Assembly (NCBI GenBank): GCA_947650285.1
Contig: CANTFL010001287.1
Coordinates: 1 to 64,000 of the forward strand
Origin: Hyaloperonospora brassicae
Lineage: Eukaryota; Oomycota; Peronosporomycetes; Peronosporales; Peronosporaceae
Direction: 5' to 3'
DNA length: 64,000 bases
Shown: piece after piece, positions 34,561-45,800 of the stretch
Layout: every line of letters begins with the position of its first letter
Position numbering within the stretch: the stretch's first letter is position 1
The notes under the pieces: model-generated
Databases searched by the model: none
Seen by the model: only the letters and a program-made list of their open reading frames with translations
Told to the model about the DNA's origin: nothing
Program-made: the position numbers and the translations under genes

Positions 34561-35540
34561 AAAAAGCGCTTTTGGCGCTTGTAGAGGGATTGCAAGTTTG
34601 CAATCGCGTCACGCATCTCCTCCGAGATGTGTGCCCTTCCCCAGGGTGAACTTAGGGAATACACGTACCTATTTGCACGCTGCGAGTTGTCAACACAACT
34701 CGCACAAGGGTCTCCCCACGTGAGGCAAGGAACGTCTGCCTCACTCAACAAACAGTGCAACCGGTACCTGACACCGGTTGGCGCTCGCTTTGCGAACCTG
34801 AGGCGTGTCGCCTCAAGTGTCTTGAGCCACCATTCTCGTCCAAAATTCTATACGTTTTGGACGAACGCGTTCCACGCAGCCAAAAGCGAGGCTTTGTCAC
34901 GCTTTTAGTTGCCGTTGTACCATCGATGTCTAAGAAAGACATCGAGATAAAAGTCTTCTTCAGCGCGAAAGTTGTTCGCGCTGGGAGTCAAGCCGTGAAG
35001 CTCGGTCGCATCGAATAAGGGTATTCGATGGTGTTGGCTTGTCTTGTGAGACAAGCTATTGATGAGACGTTCGGGCAAACGCCACGGCTTCAGCTCATCA
35101 CGATTCACGGTGGTACCTTTGTTGGTACCACGTCTCCCAGATTGACGACGGCTCACGCCATCGTCATCACGCTCGTGCGAAGAGGCACGAGCCGGCGGTG
35201 GTAAGGAATAATACTCCTCACCACCCTGATCATCGTCACCACTGCCGAACAGAATGTGATGTAAATCACGAGTCCGTTCGTTCGGCAGTGGCCTTGGAGA
35301 ATACTGAGGCGTCTCCGGTGAGCGAGACACCTCTGGAGCATTGCCCGAGTCAGACACATCTGACTCGCCAGAGTAGATGACCTCAACGTCGAGGTCATCA
35401 TGCGCACGCGGTGAGGTGCCGCGTGCACCTGCAGCATTTGTTGCTGCAGGCGAAGAAGGAGCAGCAGACGACGAATCGTCTGCCGCAGAGGCTGGCACAG
35501 CACCGGGCTGTGTAGGTCTTGAGTCACCTCGCATAGACAT
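33939..35540 (-). pseudogene. Antisense ORF inside the gypsy element (two in-frame stops)
   Basis: Reading the minus strand from ATG 35540, one frame stays open for 534 codons except TAA at 34905 and TAG 18 codons later. Residues 1-60 are rich in Ser, Ala and Pro, followed by an acidic patch and by WRLPERLINSLSHKTS. The C-terminal 100 residues (ELRDDLKHERDRRYD to RDQTDRLERERKNLMD) look like a coiled coil. I do not recognise the family. It overlaps the sense chromodomain, so part of its openness may be a shadow; the segments outside it have little sense coding. Confidence 0.5.
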
Positions 35541-35659
35541 GTTAACTGTGCGAGGTCAAGCGGAAAGTGAATGAAACGGATCCAACAAGTGCTCCCTGTC
35601 CCAATGGTGGCCAACGGGTGGCCACCATATTTTCGATAGTCACACGGTGACTATCAGTT

Positions 35660-35672
35660 AAGGGGGGGGTGA
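35660..35672 (+). promoter_or_regulatory. Gypsy polypurine tract
   Basis: AAGGGGGGGG then TGA, directly before the 3' LTR start TG. Confidence 0.85.
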
Positions 35673-36063
35673 TGTAACGGGGAAGCCCGTTACATGGAAT
35701 TGTCACTTTAAGGAAAGTGACAATAAAGAATATTAAGTTGAATATTCTTTGAACAATATCACCGAAGTGGTGTTATTGAAGGGTCGACCAAAGAGTCTGT
35801 TTATTGGTTGATATCTTGATGATATCAACCCACCAATCGCCGCAAGACGCGCGCAATGAGTGGTGACGAGACGTTACCATACAATCAGTTATATTAGCAT
35901 AATTAAGTTAAGTCAAACAGAGAGACAGTAGTTAAAAGACTTAATTATATTAATTTAACAGTTCTGCTTTTACCTTACCAACGCTTCATCGCTTGCCTTG
36001 TGTACGTCTGTCGGGGCACCGATACCCTTGCGTTAAATTCGCGCAAGGGTGTGCCCCGTTACA
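35673..36063 (+). repeat. Gypsy 3' LTR
   Basis: 391 bp, same ends as the 5' LTR. Several stem-breaking changes (for example in the 10-bp and 7-bp hairpins) are unmatched here, so this copy has drifted. Confidence 0.95.
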
Positions 36064-36180
36064 GTAACGCGATGCTCTGGGCGGATCGAGCTGGCGCATC
36101 CCGAGCAGCACCGCTTGGAGCCGACGAACAGCATCATGTGACTGCTTGAAACGCTTTGGACGTCGCGCTATGCCAGCCAT
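36064..36180 (-). pseudogene. 5' part of an unknown ORF cut by the gypsy LTR
   Basis: From ATG at 36180 the minus strand reads 39 codons beginning MAGIARRPKRFKQS and runs straight into the 3' LTR. The sequence is basic and GC-richer than its surroundings. No family recognised; it may be a chance ORF. Confidence 0.25.
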
Positions 36181-38266
36181 TACGGGCGAATGCTACTAGA
36201 CGAGACCCTCGGCTGCTTCGGCAAACACGTGCCTGACTCACGCCGTGACCGGCGAACGTTAATCAATGCTCAAAATCACGTAAATTTTTCGCGACCGATT
36301 GATTCTGGATTGGTACTGGACGCGCTGGGTCCGATGCCACGCGCAAGGTTCCAGCGTGATGGTTTTTGACCGATGAGTGACAATGAATGGAATTAACAAT
36401 TAGTTATGGAATACGAATTCTGGATAACCGACACGCTTCATGAAGCTCGAGCAGCGCGGTCCCAGTTCGTCCCCGCGACGTTTTTCCCTCACGGCATTTG
36501 CGTTCACTAGCTTTGTTTACCCTGCTTGAGTGATATATGAGAGCATCGAGGAGCAATACTCAAATACATTTTTGTTCGGGTTACTCATAACGACAGTGAG
36601 GAGAGCGGGAATGCAAAGGACGCGAATTGCGCAACGATAGGAGACTTATAGTTTGCGTCCGAGAACTTAAACGTACTGGACGGCGACTGCGCAAACTATT
36701 TTCTACGGCTATCAAACAATATACGAGCGGTTGTACACGCTAAGGATGAGGTCGTAACATCCGATCCAAGTGCGCTCCTCGTCAGACCGAGGTATTTCGG
36801 CGAGTATCGAAGTCCATTAAGCTAGGTTCAGCCAAGCTACACCTTAACCTAAACAAATTACGCATTCCTTATGCTCATTATTCGCATTTTTTTTGCTCGA
36901 AGCATGAATGTTGGTCAATGCTCCACGACACTTTGCCCACCTTCTCGCGGGGCTTCGCGAGCCCGTTATACCCGTCGGTTATCGCGAAGTGATACGAGCT
37001 CGGCGAAATGGTCTTACGCGTTGTGTCGACGCACAAATGCAGTCCACGACTGATCAAGCGAGGAAATCCGCACAGCGCGCGTAGTCGAAATCGTCTTACC
37101 GCGAGTGCGTCTACATCGAGGACAAATGTTGCGCATCGCTATGTCGACCCGCGAGTTTTTAAAGCCGCTGCAGCTGTACAACTCCAACACACGAAGACGC
37201 TTTTCATAAGAACGCGAAAAGTTGGGATGCGTTATCGCCGCTGGTGTTGGCGATGTTGTGGTGGGTTTCGCCCGCTCATCGACTAAAGTAGTGCTACCTT
37301 TCCGTGCAAGAGCACTACGAGTGGAGTCTTCACTGATCACCATCAACTCGAGAGATAGTCGCGCGGGGCGGTGGTGCTGCTAGCGTTTCGTTCTAAAGTT
37401 TTGTGTTTGTTTTAGTTGTCAATCAGGCGAGAAACTATTTTGTATGTGTAAATGTGAGTATGGGAGTGTTTATGGCATCATCGTTGCGCGTTTTGCTATA
37501 GGTTATATAGCAGACCCTCACCTAATTAGTCTAGATTTGTCAACAATATACAGTAAGTCCTCATTTTTATGATAACAGTGGTGTACATAAGACGTATAAT
37601 ATAAGAGAGAGTATAATGTTATGGAAATTGTTTATATATCCGTACCAGTGGTTGACATGAAAAGTATATATATAAAAGAAAATTTCCATTCAGTGGGTTA
37701 TTTGCGTCCCTCGTCCTTTTCCTTGTTTCCTTGTGGACATCACCCTAAACCCTACCCTATATATGAATGGTATTATTAACGGTTAGAATGCCTCAGCCAG
37801 GCATGCATGCCATTTGTTTGGAAATTGTGGCAATGATTTACCGGCCATTCACGGCGGCTGCAAAATAAGAGTGACGACAAAATCCCATCAACACGCGCAC
37901 TTCTCATTTACTCCCTCTATCTCTTTCTCTCCCTCTTCTCTATTCTTCTAATCTTTCATTTGTCATGTCTTCCCCTTCCATCCCCGTTTTTGCCACTGGA
38001 AGCCGAGCGATCCTTTGCCGCTCCACATCTAGCCTCTCACACCTGCGCTATCGGTAACGAAGAAGCCCACCCGAGCGCCCACAGGTACAATATGCTGATG
38101 AAGCACATACACTTTGCTTGGAGGCAGGACAATCACTAACCAATAGTAAGTCATTTTGATAAATAGATGCCCAGATTGTCTGCAGCCTGTTCACGCTACG
38201 TGTGGCAAAGCATACCAGGGTGATAGGGAATGATTCGGGCAGCAAATTAGGTGTTCTACAAACGAG
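36181..38266. other. Mixed spacer, GC-richer to 37.4 kb
   Basis: About 36.1-37.4 kb is GC-richer than the flanks and holds overlapping short ORFs on both strands (37014-37346 minus, 37008-37286 plus) without recognised motifs. On the minus strand a GTAAG follows codon GCG near 37020 and could be a splice donor. From 37.4 kb it is AT-rich, with a pyrimidine-rich run near 37910-37990. Confidence 0.4.
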
Positions 38267-39868
38267 TTGTGCTCCATGAAAGAACAGGCTACTGGCTTTG
38301 ATAAAGAACAGGATGCTCAAGAATTAATGTTTCGAAAACGCAGTGCTAAGATCACAAAAGAGCAGCGTGACGAGATCGCGATGAAGCAGAGGAAAAATCC
38401 AGGATTGAGGCAGAAAGACTTCGCAACGTGGGCTAACAAATTGTTTAGCGTCAAACTGTCTTAGCCCGCCATTTCTGCAATTCTCTTGTCCTGTGCTTCG
38501 GGGTATTTCGGAACCTTAACCGTTCTGGAGAAACAGCGTATCTGCGAGGAAAAAGCCGTTATCCGGACATGACGCAAAAGCAATTGGCAGAATGGGCGAA
38601 ACTCCACCTTAATCTCTTAAAAGCCCCAACCCATCCCACCATCTCCAATATCCTAAAGAGGAAGAGGTAACTCATGGAAATAAGCAACTTGAAAGGAAAG
38701 GCTTCGAAGCGACACGTGCAGCTACGCTTTCCAGTGGTCGAGACCGCGTTATCCAACTGGGTCCTACAATGCCAGGCACGAGGCGTTGCGTTGAACGGCT
38801 TTTTGATACAATCTAGAGCGCGGAAGCTTTGTGAGCTGCAACATATTCCAGATCATGAACAGCCTAAATTTTCGGATGGTTGGTTGGAGACTTTCCAGAA
38901 AAGGCATGGCTTCCGCTGCTACCGCTCGCATGGAGATAGTGATTCCGCAAATGTTACCGCTATTCAAGACGCCCTGCTTGAGTTGCGAGCTATCATGGAC
39001 AAGATCGTTCTTTGTGATATCTACAACATGGGTGAGACTGGCCTGTTCTACGCAATGGCACCCGATAAGACTATTGCGGATCGACAATTGGAAGGCCGTA
39101 AAAAAGACAAAACGCGCAATCACTATTTCTCTGAGCTGCAACGCTGATGGAAGTGACAAGCTGCCGCTTTATTTCATCGGCCACGCCTACAAGCCCCGAG
39201 GTATTGGCAAGAAGACTGGTGAGCAGCTTGGATATTATTATTGCGGCAACAAGAAGGCCTGGATGACTAGTCTTTTCTTTCAGAGATGGCTTGGAAAGTT
39301 GGAAAACAGGACAGCAAAACAATGGCGAAAGATCCTGCTGCTGCTGGATAACGCCCCTTCTCATGTAAAGTAGAATCTATACTTTAAACATGTGACTTGA
39401 TGTTTTTGCCTCCCAATACAACATCCAAGGTCCAACCAATGGATGCTGTCATCATTGCAGCCTTTAGGCGTCGATATCGGAATTTCCAGCTGGAAGATGC
39501 ATTGTCGCGTGACGGAGTCGGTGAGAAGGACATATAAAAAGCTAACCTAACTGCAGGGCATGCAGTGGTCCGTCCAGGCCTGGCAACAAATCGAGGAGCG
39601 GTCCATTGAAAACTACTGTAAATACTGCGGGATCCTTAGCCAGAGGGGGCAGGATGAATGGCCAGTGGATTTGGACCCCATGGATAGAGGCAGTGCTGGC
39701 AGCGATGGCAGTGCCACAGCCATTTGTGAAAAGGTTGAAGATGACCTTGACAAAAAACTCCACGATAAAATGTCCATGCTCCGCGTACGTGACCCCATTG
39801 ACATTCCATTTCTACTTAATCCCATTAACGAAGAGGAGGTTCATGATAAATCACGGATAAGGAGCTGA
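38267..39868 (+). pseudogene. pogo/Tigger-type transposase relic
   Basis: Two psq-like helix-turn-helix segments come first: LRQKDFATWANKLFSV near 38400 and TQKQLAEWAKLHLNLLKAP near 38573-38635. Then a CENP-B-type segment (WLETFQKRHGFRCYRSHGDS near 38880) and a DDE core: NMGETGLFYAM near 39025, LLLLDNAPSHVK near 39340-39370, and PNTTSKVQPMDAVIIAAF near 39412-39465. The first catalytic position reads G where the family has D. A frame change near 39100, TAG at 39371 and further stops prove it dead. No terminal inverted repeats were found. Confidence 0.88.
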
Positions 39869-39869
39869 T

Positions 39870-42800
39870 CTGCGTGGCTGAAAAATAAGTGATGCAGAAA
39901 GCGAGGGTAGCGATGAGGAGGATACAACGCATATTTCGAGTGCTGAAATTCTCCTGCCTGCTCTGCGCTTGGTCATCTTAAAACTTGCTGAGGACCCTTT
40001 TGCTTACAGCCACCATATTACTAAGGTTCGATCTCTTCACTGGAAAGCCAGGATTGACCAAGAAATAAGGAAGGTTGAAGCATATATCAGTTCATAACTA
40101 AAATAAGCTCTTTAGAAACAGTATGTTGATAATATCCTATTTACATATATTATACTTAATCCATATATTCATTTTGGGTATTTTAATATAAAATATTAGG
40201 GGATAGAGAGTATTGAGTACTTGTATAGTAACGATATCGGTTGATGAGATATGTAATCTAACAAAAGATATTATTAAGTTATGGAATATACAACATTGGA
40301 GGGTGTGCTGTACGTAAGTATGTATGAAGCGTTGAAATCACTATATTGTTAATGTTGCAAACGATATAGCCTATGCAACGGTTTATATCTTTAATCGCTT
40401 TTATTTGGATCAGAACCCTATTATCAGCTGATTGAATATTAACTTGATGTGAGTGCCTTCTAGGCGCTCGGAAATTACTCGTAATTAGGTTAAAGATGGT
40501 AATATAAGACTTGAAACTATTTCTTTTGGTCTTAAACACGCATTGGTGAACGCGTATTCCTTACGCTTTACCCGAATACCTATAGTGTGTGTTGGATAAC
40601 CGACAATAGCCCCAATACACCGACACTGTGTTGCAGATACATCAATCATAAAGGCACACATGCTGTAAATATAGTAGTAGACCAATAATAATTAAAAAGT
40701 GAAAATCGCATGACAATATGGGTCAGACCGATACCGATCTACACATTTTATTGTCAATATGTATGATACCGAATCAGTCTTAACTAATCGTAGTTCTTCA
40801 AAACTCAATCAAGATGAACAATTAAAGCGTCATGAATATCAATTTTGAAGCATCATCATCATATCACTGTTGTGTCTTAAAATCCATAAAAAAACCTCAA
40901 TGGATCCGGAACAGATTACGATGTTAGTTAAGTCAAGTTCAGCCAATCTTCAATCTTCACTAATATTTGTCGAGCATCCAAGCGTATATTTTGGCTGAGA
41001 AAGCTTGATGTATTGGCATATCGTGATGCGTCCAGTAGAATAGATCGACCGATCAAGTGTATAGTCTATCGTCGGCACATTAAGGAAGAAACCTTAATGC
41101 TATTTGTTGACTGCCGATCTCACCGTATTGGATTGATAAGAGCTTGGACCCATCCCCATACCGAATCAAGAGGACCCGAGTGATCGTGTGAAATAGCATA
41201 CTGAAGGAAAATTACTTTTGCTTTTATTTAGTCACTGTAGCACATAGTAATCTCCATTTTTCTGAACGTACACTATCATAATTAGAGTCTTCATTAAGCG
41301 CATCGATGAAACAAATTTAAAGGACAATGGATGATCTGGAGTGTGCATCACTTCTTTTATAGATAAACGCTAAATCGGCCTTATGCATCTATTTGTTGCG
41401 CTGATAGCTAAAAAGTGGCGAAGTGAAAGTTGTTCAACGATATCCACACCTGTATAGGATCAGAATTTCTCTCCGATGGCGCCCGACGTAATTTGTATTC
41501 CATCGAAGCAAGACGTACTCAATCTAACTTTAATTGACATTTCTTTCCAGCTCATTTATGGTCATTCAGATATGATGAAATAGGGTTAAAATAAATCTAT
41601 CAGCGTTCTAGTAAATGGTGTAAAAGACTACTATGCGATACGTGTGTGACTCAATACTTCGATGTTGTCACTCTTTTTGTACCGAAAATATCTTTGACTT
41701 ACCTAGGCATTTATAGGATCATTTATGTTGCAACCATTATTTAATTTATGGTGTATACTGCCGTAGCCATGGTAAACTTCTTTATCGACGAGATCTTGTA
41801 CAAACAAATGATTCTTTCTTATTGGTCCCTTAATCATCATCCATTCCTAGTCATCGTCTGAATTTATTTTGATTTTTTCGTTGCCTTGGTTATATACAAG
41901 ATCATTGATGGATTGGTCCTTAGCTTTAGTCTTTAAATGTGACCATTTATTATGAAAGCTTGATCGGTCCATTAAATAAAGAGTCTTTGCCCAGACTAAG
42001 TACAATCTAAGATAATCGTGTAAAATGCGGGATCCAACCACCATACCGAGTCTATATCGGCTAAGGCTTGTACTTTTACCCATAATGTCTTCTTATTATA
42101 ATTTGGTTGTCAACTCCAGCGTCGAAAAGACATTTTTATCTGTTTGATCGATGTAATAAATAAAACTTTTCGGGGAAATTAAGCCCTAGTATATTTTTAT
42201 AGACCGTCCAGACTTTACAAGTTGTTTATGACACAGCCTTTATCACGAACAAAAGTGGTGTCGACGATTGATACTATATTGTATTATTATACAATATGGT
42301 TGCAATATCACTGTATAGATTTCCGAACTAAATATCATACTTTGTATATTTATGTGTGTGGAGCTTCTCTTATTTGCGATCACACGATACAAGGTCAGGA
42401 TCTACGTCAACGACCGAATACTCATCGCATATACTCCTTAAGAAGTGGCTTGATCCGATTTTAGTATGTGCAACAATTTAAGTTTGTCTCGCATCAAAAT
42501 TGGATCAAGCCTGTTTTTGACATATTGGTCAGCAATCCTTTTATAAAGCAATTCTGTAACGCTTTTATCTCTCGAGAGCAATTCTGTAACGCTTTTATTG
42601 CTCGGCTCGTATTCAATTGGCCAGGGAGTTTGATGAATTGACGTGTCTGTCGCCTTGGGATAAGGTACCCTGTCATACTGTACCGGTAGTAACGCTTGCG
42701 CATCAAACTAAAATAATAAATAAATGGAAAATTCCCCTTATTACCTTCTTCTTTTTGAGCGACAAGTATATACAAGAGATCTAGAAGAAAGACACGTTTT

Positions 42801-45800
42801 ATGCTTTCATCGATAAAAATAAAGCCCTATAGGAATCACCGATCTTTGGGTTTTATCGTTCCATATAGGTGCGAATTATCAAAAAGTCATTAAATCTATA
42901 GAATTCATCGTTGGCAAAAACGTCATGCCTACAAAAGCTATTGCCACATTTGATTTTGGTACTTATCAAAATTTATAATCGGATGTTACGGACACGCACA
43001 CATTATGCCGATATTACATACCAATTCGATTTAGCAAAGATAAATTATAAACTGCTAGTACCATGCATTTCGTGGATCAATTTTACTGCGCGAGGTGAAA
43101 TTATTTAATGTAACCTATCAGTTGATTAAGCGGCTCCTAGGTCATACTTTGATCCCATTGAAGCTTGAACATATCGGACTTCCATACGCATATATTTTTA
43201 TGAATTTAATATTATGTTTATAAAACCTCTAAGGTTATGTCCGTATCTGTTTAGCTAAATTGAGGGAAATTAAGCGTTTAATGAAATCTGAACATGTCCT
43301 CGCCATTAAGTGAATGTTCATCGGTAAATATGACGTTTTAATGAATCTCTGCCATATCGAGCCGATGCAAAAGTGGTTTTATCGATTTGTATAAGTCTAT
43401 TTCCCGAATGATCCAAATTGTCATCTTACAGACATACTGTGAACTTCATACTTAATCATGTGTTTTTAGACATATAATCCACTAACCAAGTGCCGTTCAG
43501 TATACTCGGATGCGACCGGTTCACGCTGATGTTTATAATAATAAAAATAACTGATGTAATTTCTATAAACTGGCGACATGTCAATAACATAACGCCGTCT
43601 TGACTTTTATGCCGGGTCCTTGCTCAATAGTCATCAGCCTCTTGTCTTGTCAACTATTTTAAATCCGCGATGGAAGACATACCGATCCGCCGAGTAGAAA
43701 ATAGTACCTGCTGGTGTGGCCCTAATTACGTTGCACGAGATGTCGAACTGCCTTTACCTAATCGTAATTATTGGGCTGACTGGCAAGATCTAGTAATTTT
43801 CAGTTCAGGGTTTAGATATCTCGGAAGCCTGATAAAGGTTTCGATCGATTAGCCATTTGAAAGATCGTATGTTTGATATTGCTAGTACCTTCCTATGACT
43901 ACCTCAACGTAGTAGTGCAGATACCCTGATCTTATTAAAGTAACGTTCTACATGGTCTGTGTATCTGCCGATTGATAATCGATCCCAATCGATGCCACTT
44001 ATCACATGTATGGTCTTAACAATTTGGCCAGGGCGACATCCGCTAAATTCTGATTATAGATGTGAAAATTCAATTTGTGTTCCGACGCCGCATACTGCGG
44101 ATACCCAGTGTGTCGTACCTTTAGTAGGACTAATGATTGACAGGTTTAATGATCTGATAAATTTTGTATATCGGGTAGAATCAGTAAAGCTTATCCGACA
44201 TCTAACTACTTGTATCGTTAGGATAAGACCGCCCTTCAGCATCGTCTGTATATGAAGAGTTTAAATGTTGATTAGATCCTGTAGAAACTTTGTAAGGCAT
44301 GCACATGTTTTAAGCAGGTTTATACACATCATGGTAGGTGCTTCCGATTATCTCTGCGGTCGTCAAAATACATATTGTGTGATAAAAGCAGTCAAATCTT
44401 TCATGATGCAATGATCAATTTGTGTATAAAGCTGCAATTTTCCCATTATCATCTCGTCATAAGCTGAAGTTTTATGAAATTCTCGCGATTTATCAATTTA
44501 TTTTTCGTGCAGTGACTGAGTCCAAATACTTTATATGATCTTTGCAATCTTACCTTTATGTATTTCACCTTTAATTGTCGGGTCTGAGACTGTCCTATTT
44601 TGATATATTTTTAGTGTTTATATTATAATCAGTGAACAGGCATCTCGCGCTGCTCTCCATAGGAACATGAGAAACGGTTAGAATTTTCCGTTTCACATTG
44701 AGTGACTGATAACTCTTTTCATCGACATTAGAACTATTTCTGAACATCGTATAATATGAGAAGGTCATCGTTAGCCGATTACGAGTATCCTTGCTGATAT
44801 CTTATTATAATTTAAAATTTAAATCTTGATCTCTACGATGTTTGGAGATGCCCAAGGTGAAAACCTGGGTCACGGTAAGATACGAATACGCAATTTACTA
44901 ACGTCAAATGCGCTATATTGAATTTGCTAATTTTATTGCCCTGACCTTTGTGCCTAGACTTGTCAACTACTTAACATAAAACATTGATGGCTTGTGTAAA
45001 GATGACTTTATTGTCCGGCATACCTATCAGCTGGGCGGCATGCACTTTTTGACATTGACCCTAGTCGGACCTTAACCCGACCCAGATCGACACAGATGAG
45101 GAAAGTCGATCATCTGATGATTTGTATCCGATCAAAGCATCTTTTGAGAAGTGGACACAGCAAAAACTAATCTAAGTGTAAACCCACTATTCTTTTACCA
45201 TCTCTGAACGATATTAAACTCACTTTTAAACACATTAGCCGTATTGCAATCTTCAATAGTAGTTGTCTTTGCGATGCTGCAGGATCAGAGTGTCATAAGG
45301 TACTGTTAACTTCCGTCCAGTCAATTTATAGGAGAAAACTATACGGAGTAGGTTCATGTTATTGGTCGTCAGGCGCCGATTAGTTCTACCCGAAAAAGAA
45401 CGAGACGCGTGTTGCATAAAGTATATCTTTGTTTATGATATGCAACGTATCAAACTTATAATATTTCTAATAATCTGATTGTAATTTTATGATTAAAGCG
45501 GCGGATATGTGTAGTTCATGTCGCTCATACTGTATTTGGTCCCTCTCAGCTAAATGTTATAAAGTTTATACCTACCATTTCTCTTTAAATCTCACCCCTT
45601 ATACATTTGTCAAATTTAATGAATTATATCGTCCACATATATAATTAATCAGGATCGCTTCGAACTAAGCTAGTAAAAATGATCCGGTTATTGAATAATT
45701 GATATTAATCAAATAGACATGCAAATATATGTGGATCCAAAAATATGGTATTTGTTGCTGTTATACAAATATGTTTTTTGAATACGTTTTTGTATTCATT

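Larger units (their letters stand above)
28079..36063 (+). mobile_element. Ty3/gypsy chromovirus-type LTR retrotransposon
   Basis: Seen: LTRs at 28079-28468 and 35673-36063, about 17 substitutions and one indel apart; internal order gag, protease, RT, RNase H, integrase, chromodomain; polypurine tract before the 3' LTR. Gag and RT-integrase share one frame, while the protease segment sits one base off. Catalytic motifs survive but at least ten stops interrupt the frame. The flanks (GCATC left, GTAAC right) do not match, so no target duplication is visible. The whole element is packed with short perfect inverted repeats. It cannot encode its own polyprotein as it stands. Confidence 0.95.

Noticed and set aside
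35673..36063. Link between the 391-bp tRNA unit and the 390-391-bp gypsy LTR
   Set aside because: The lengths coincide but the sequences share nothing that I can see.
37743..37759. Interstitial telomere repeat (CCCTAAACCCTA)
   Set aside because: Fewer than two full repeats; chance or degenerate sequence explains it.
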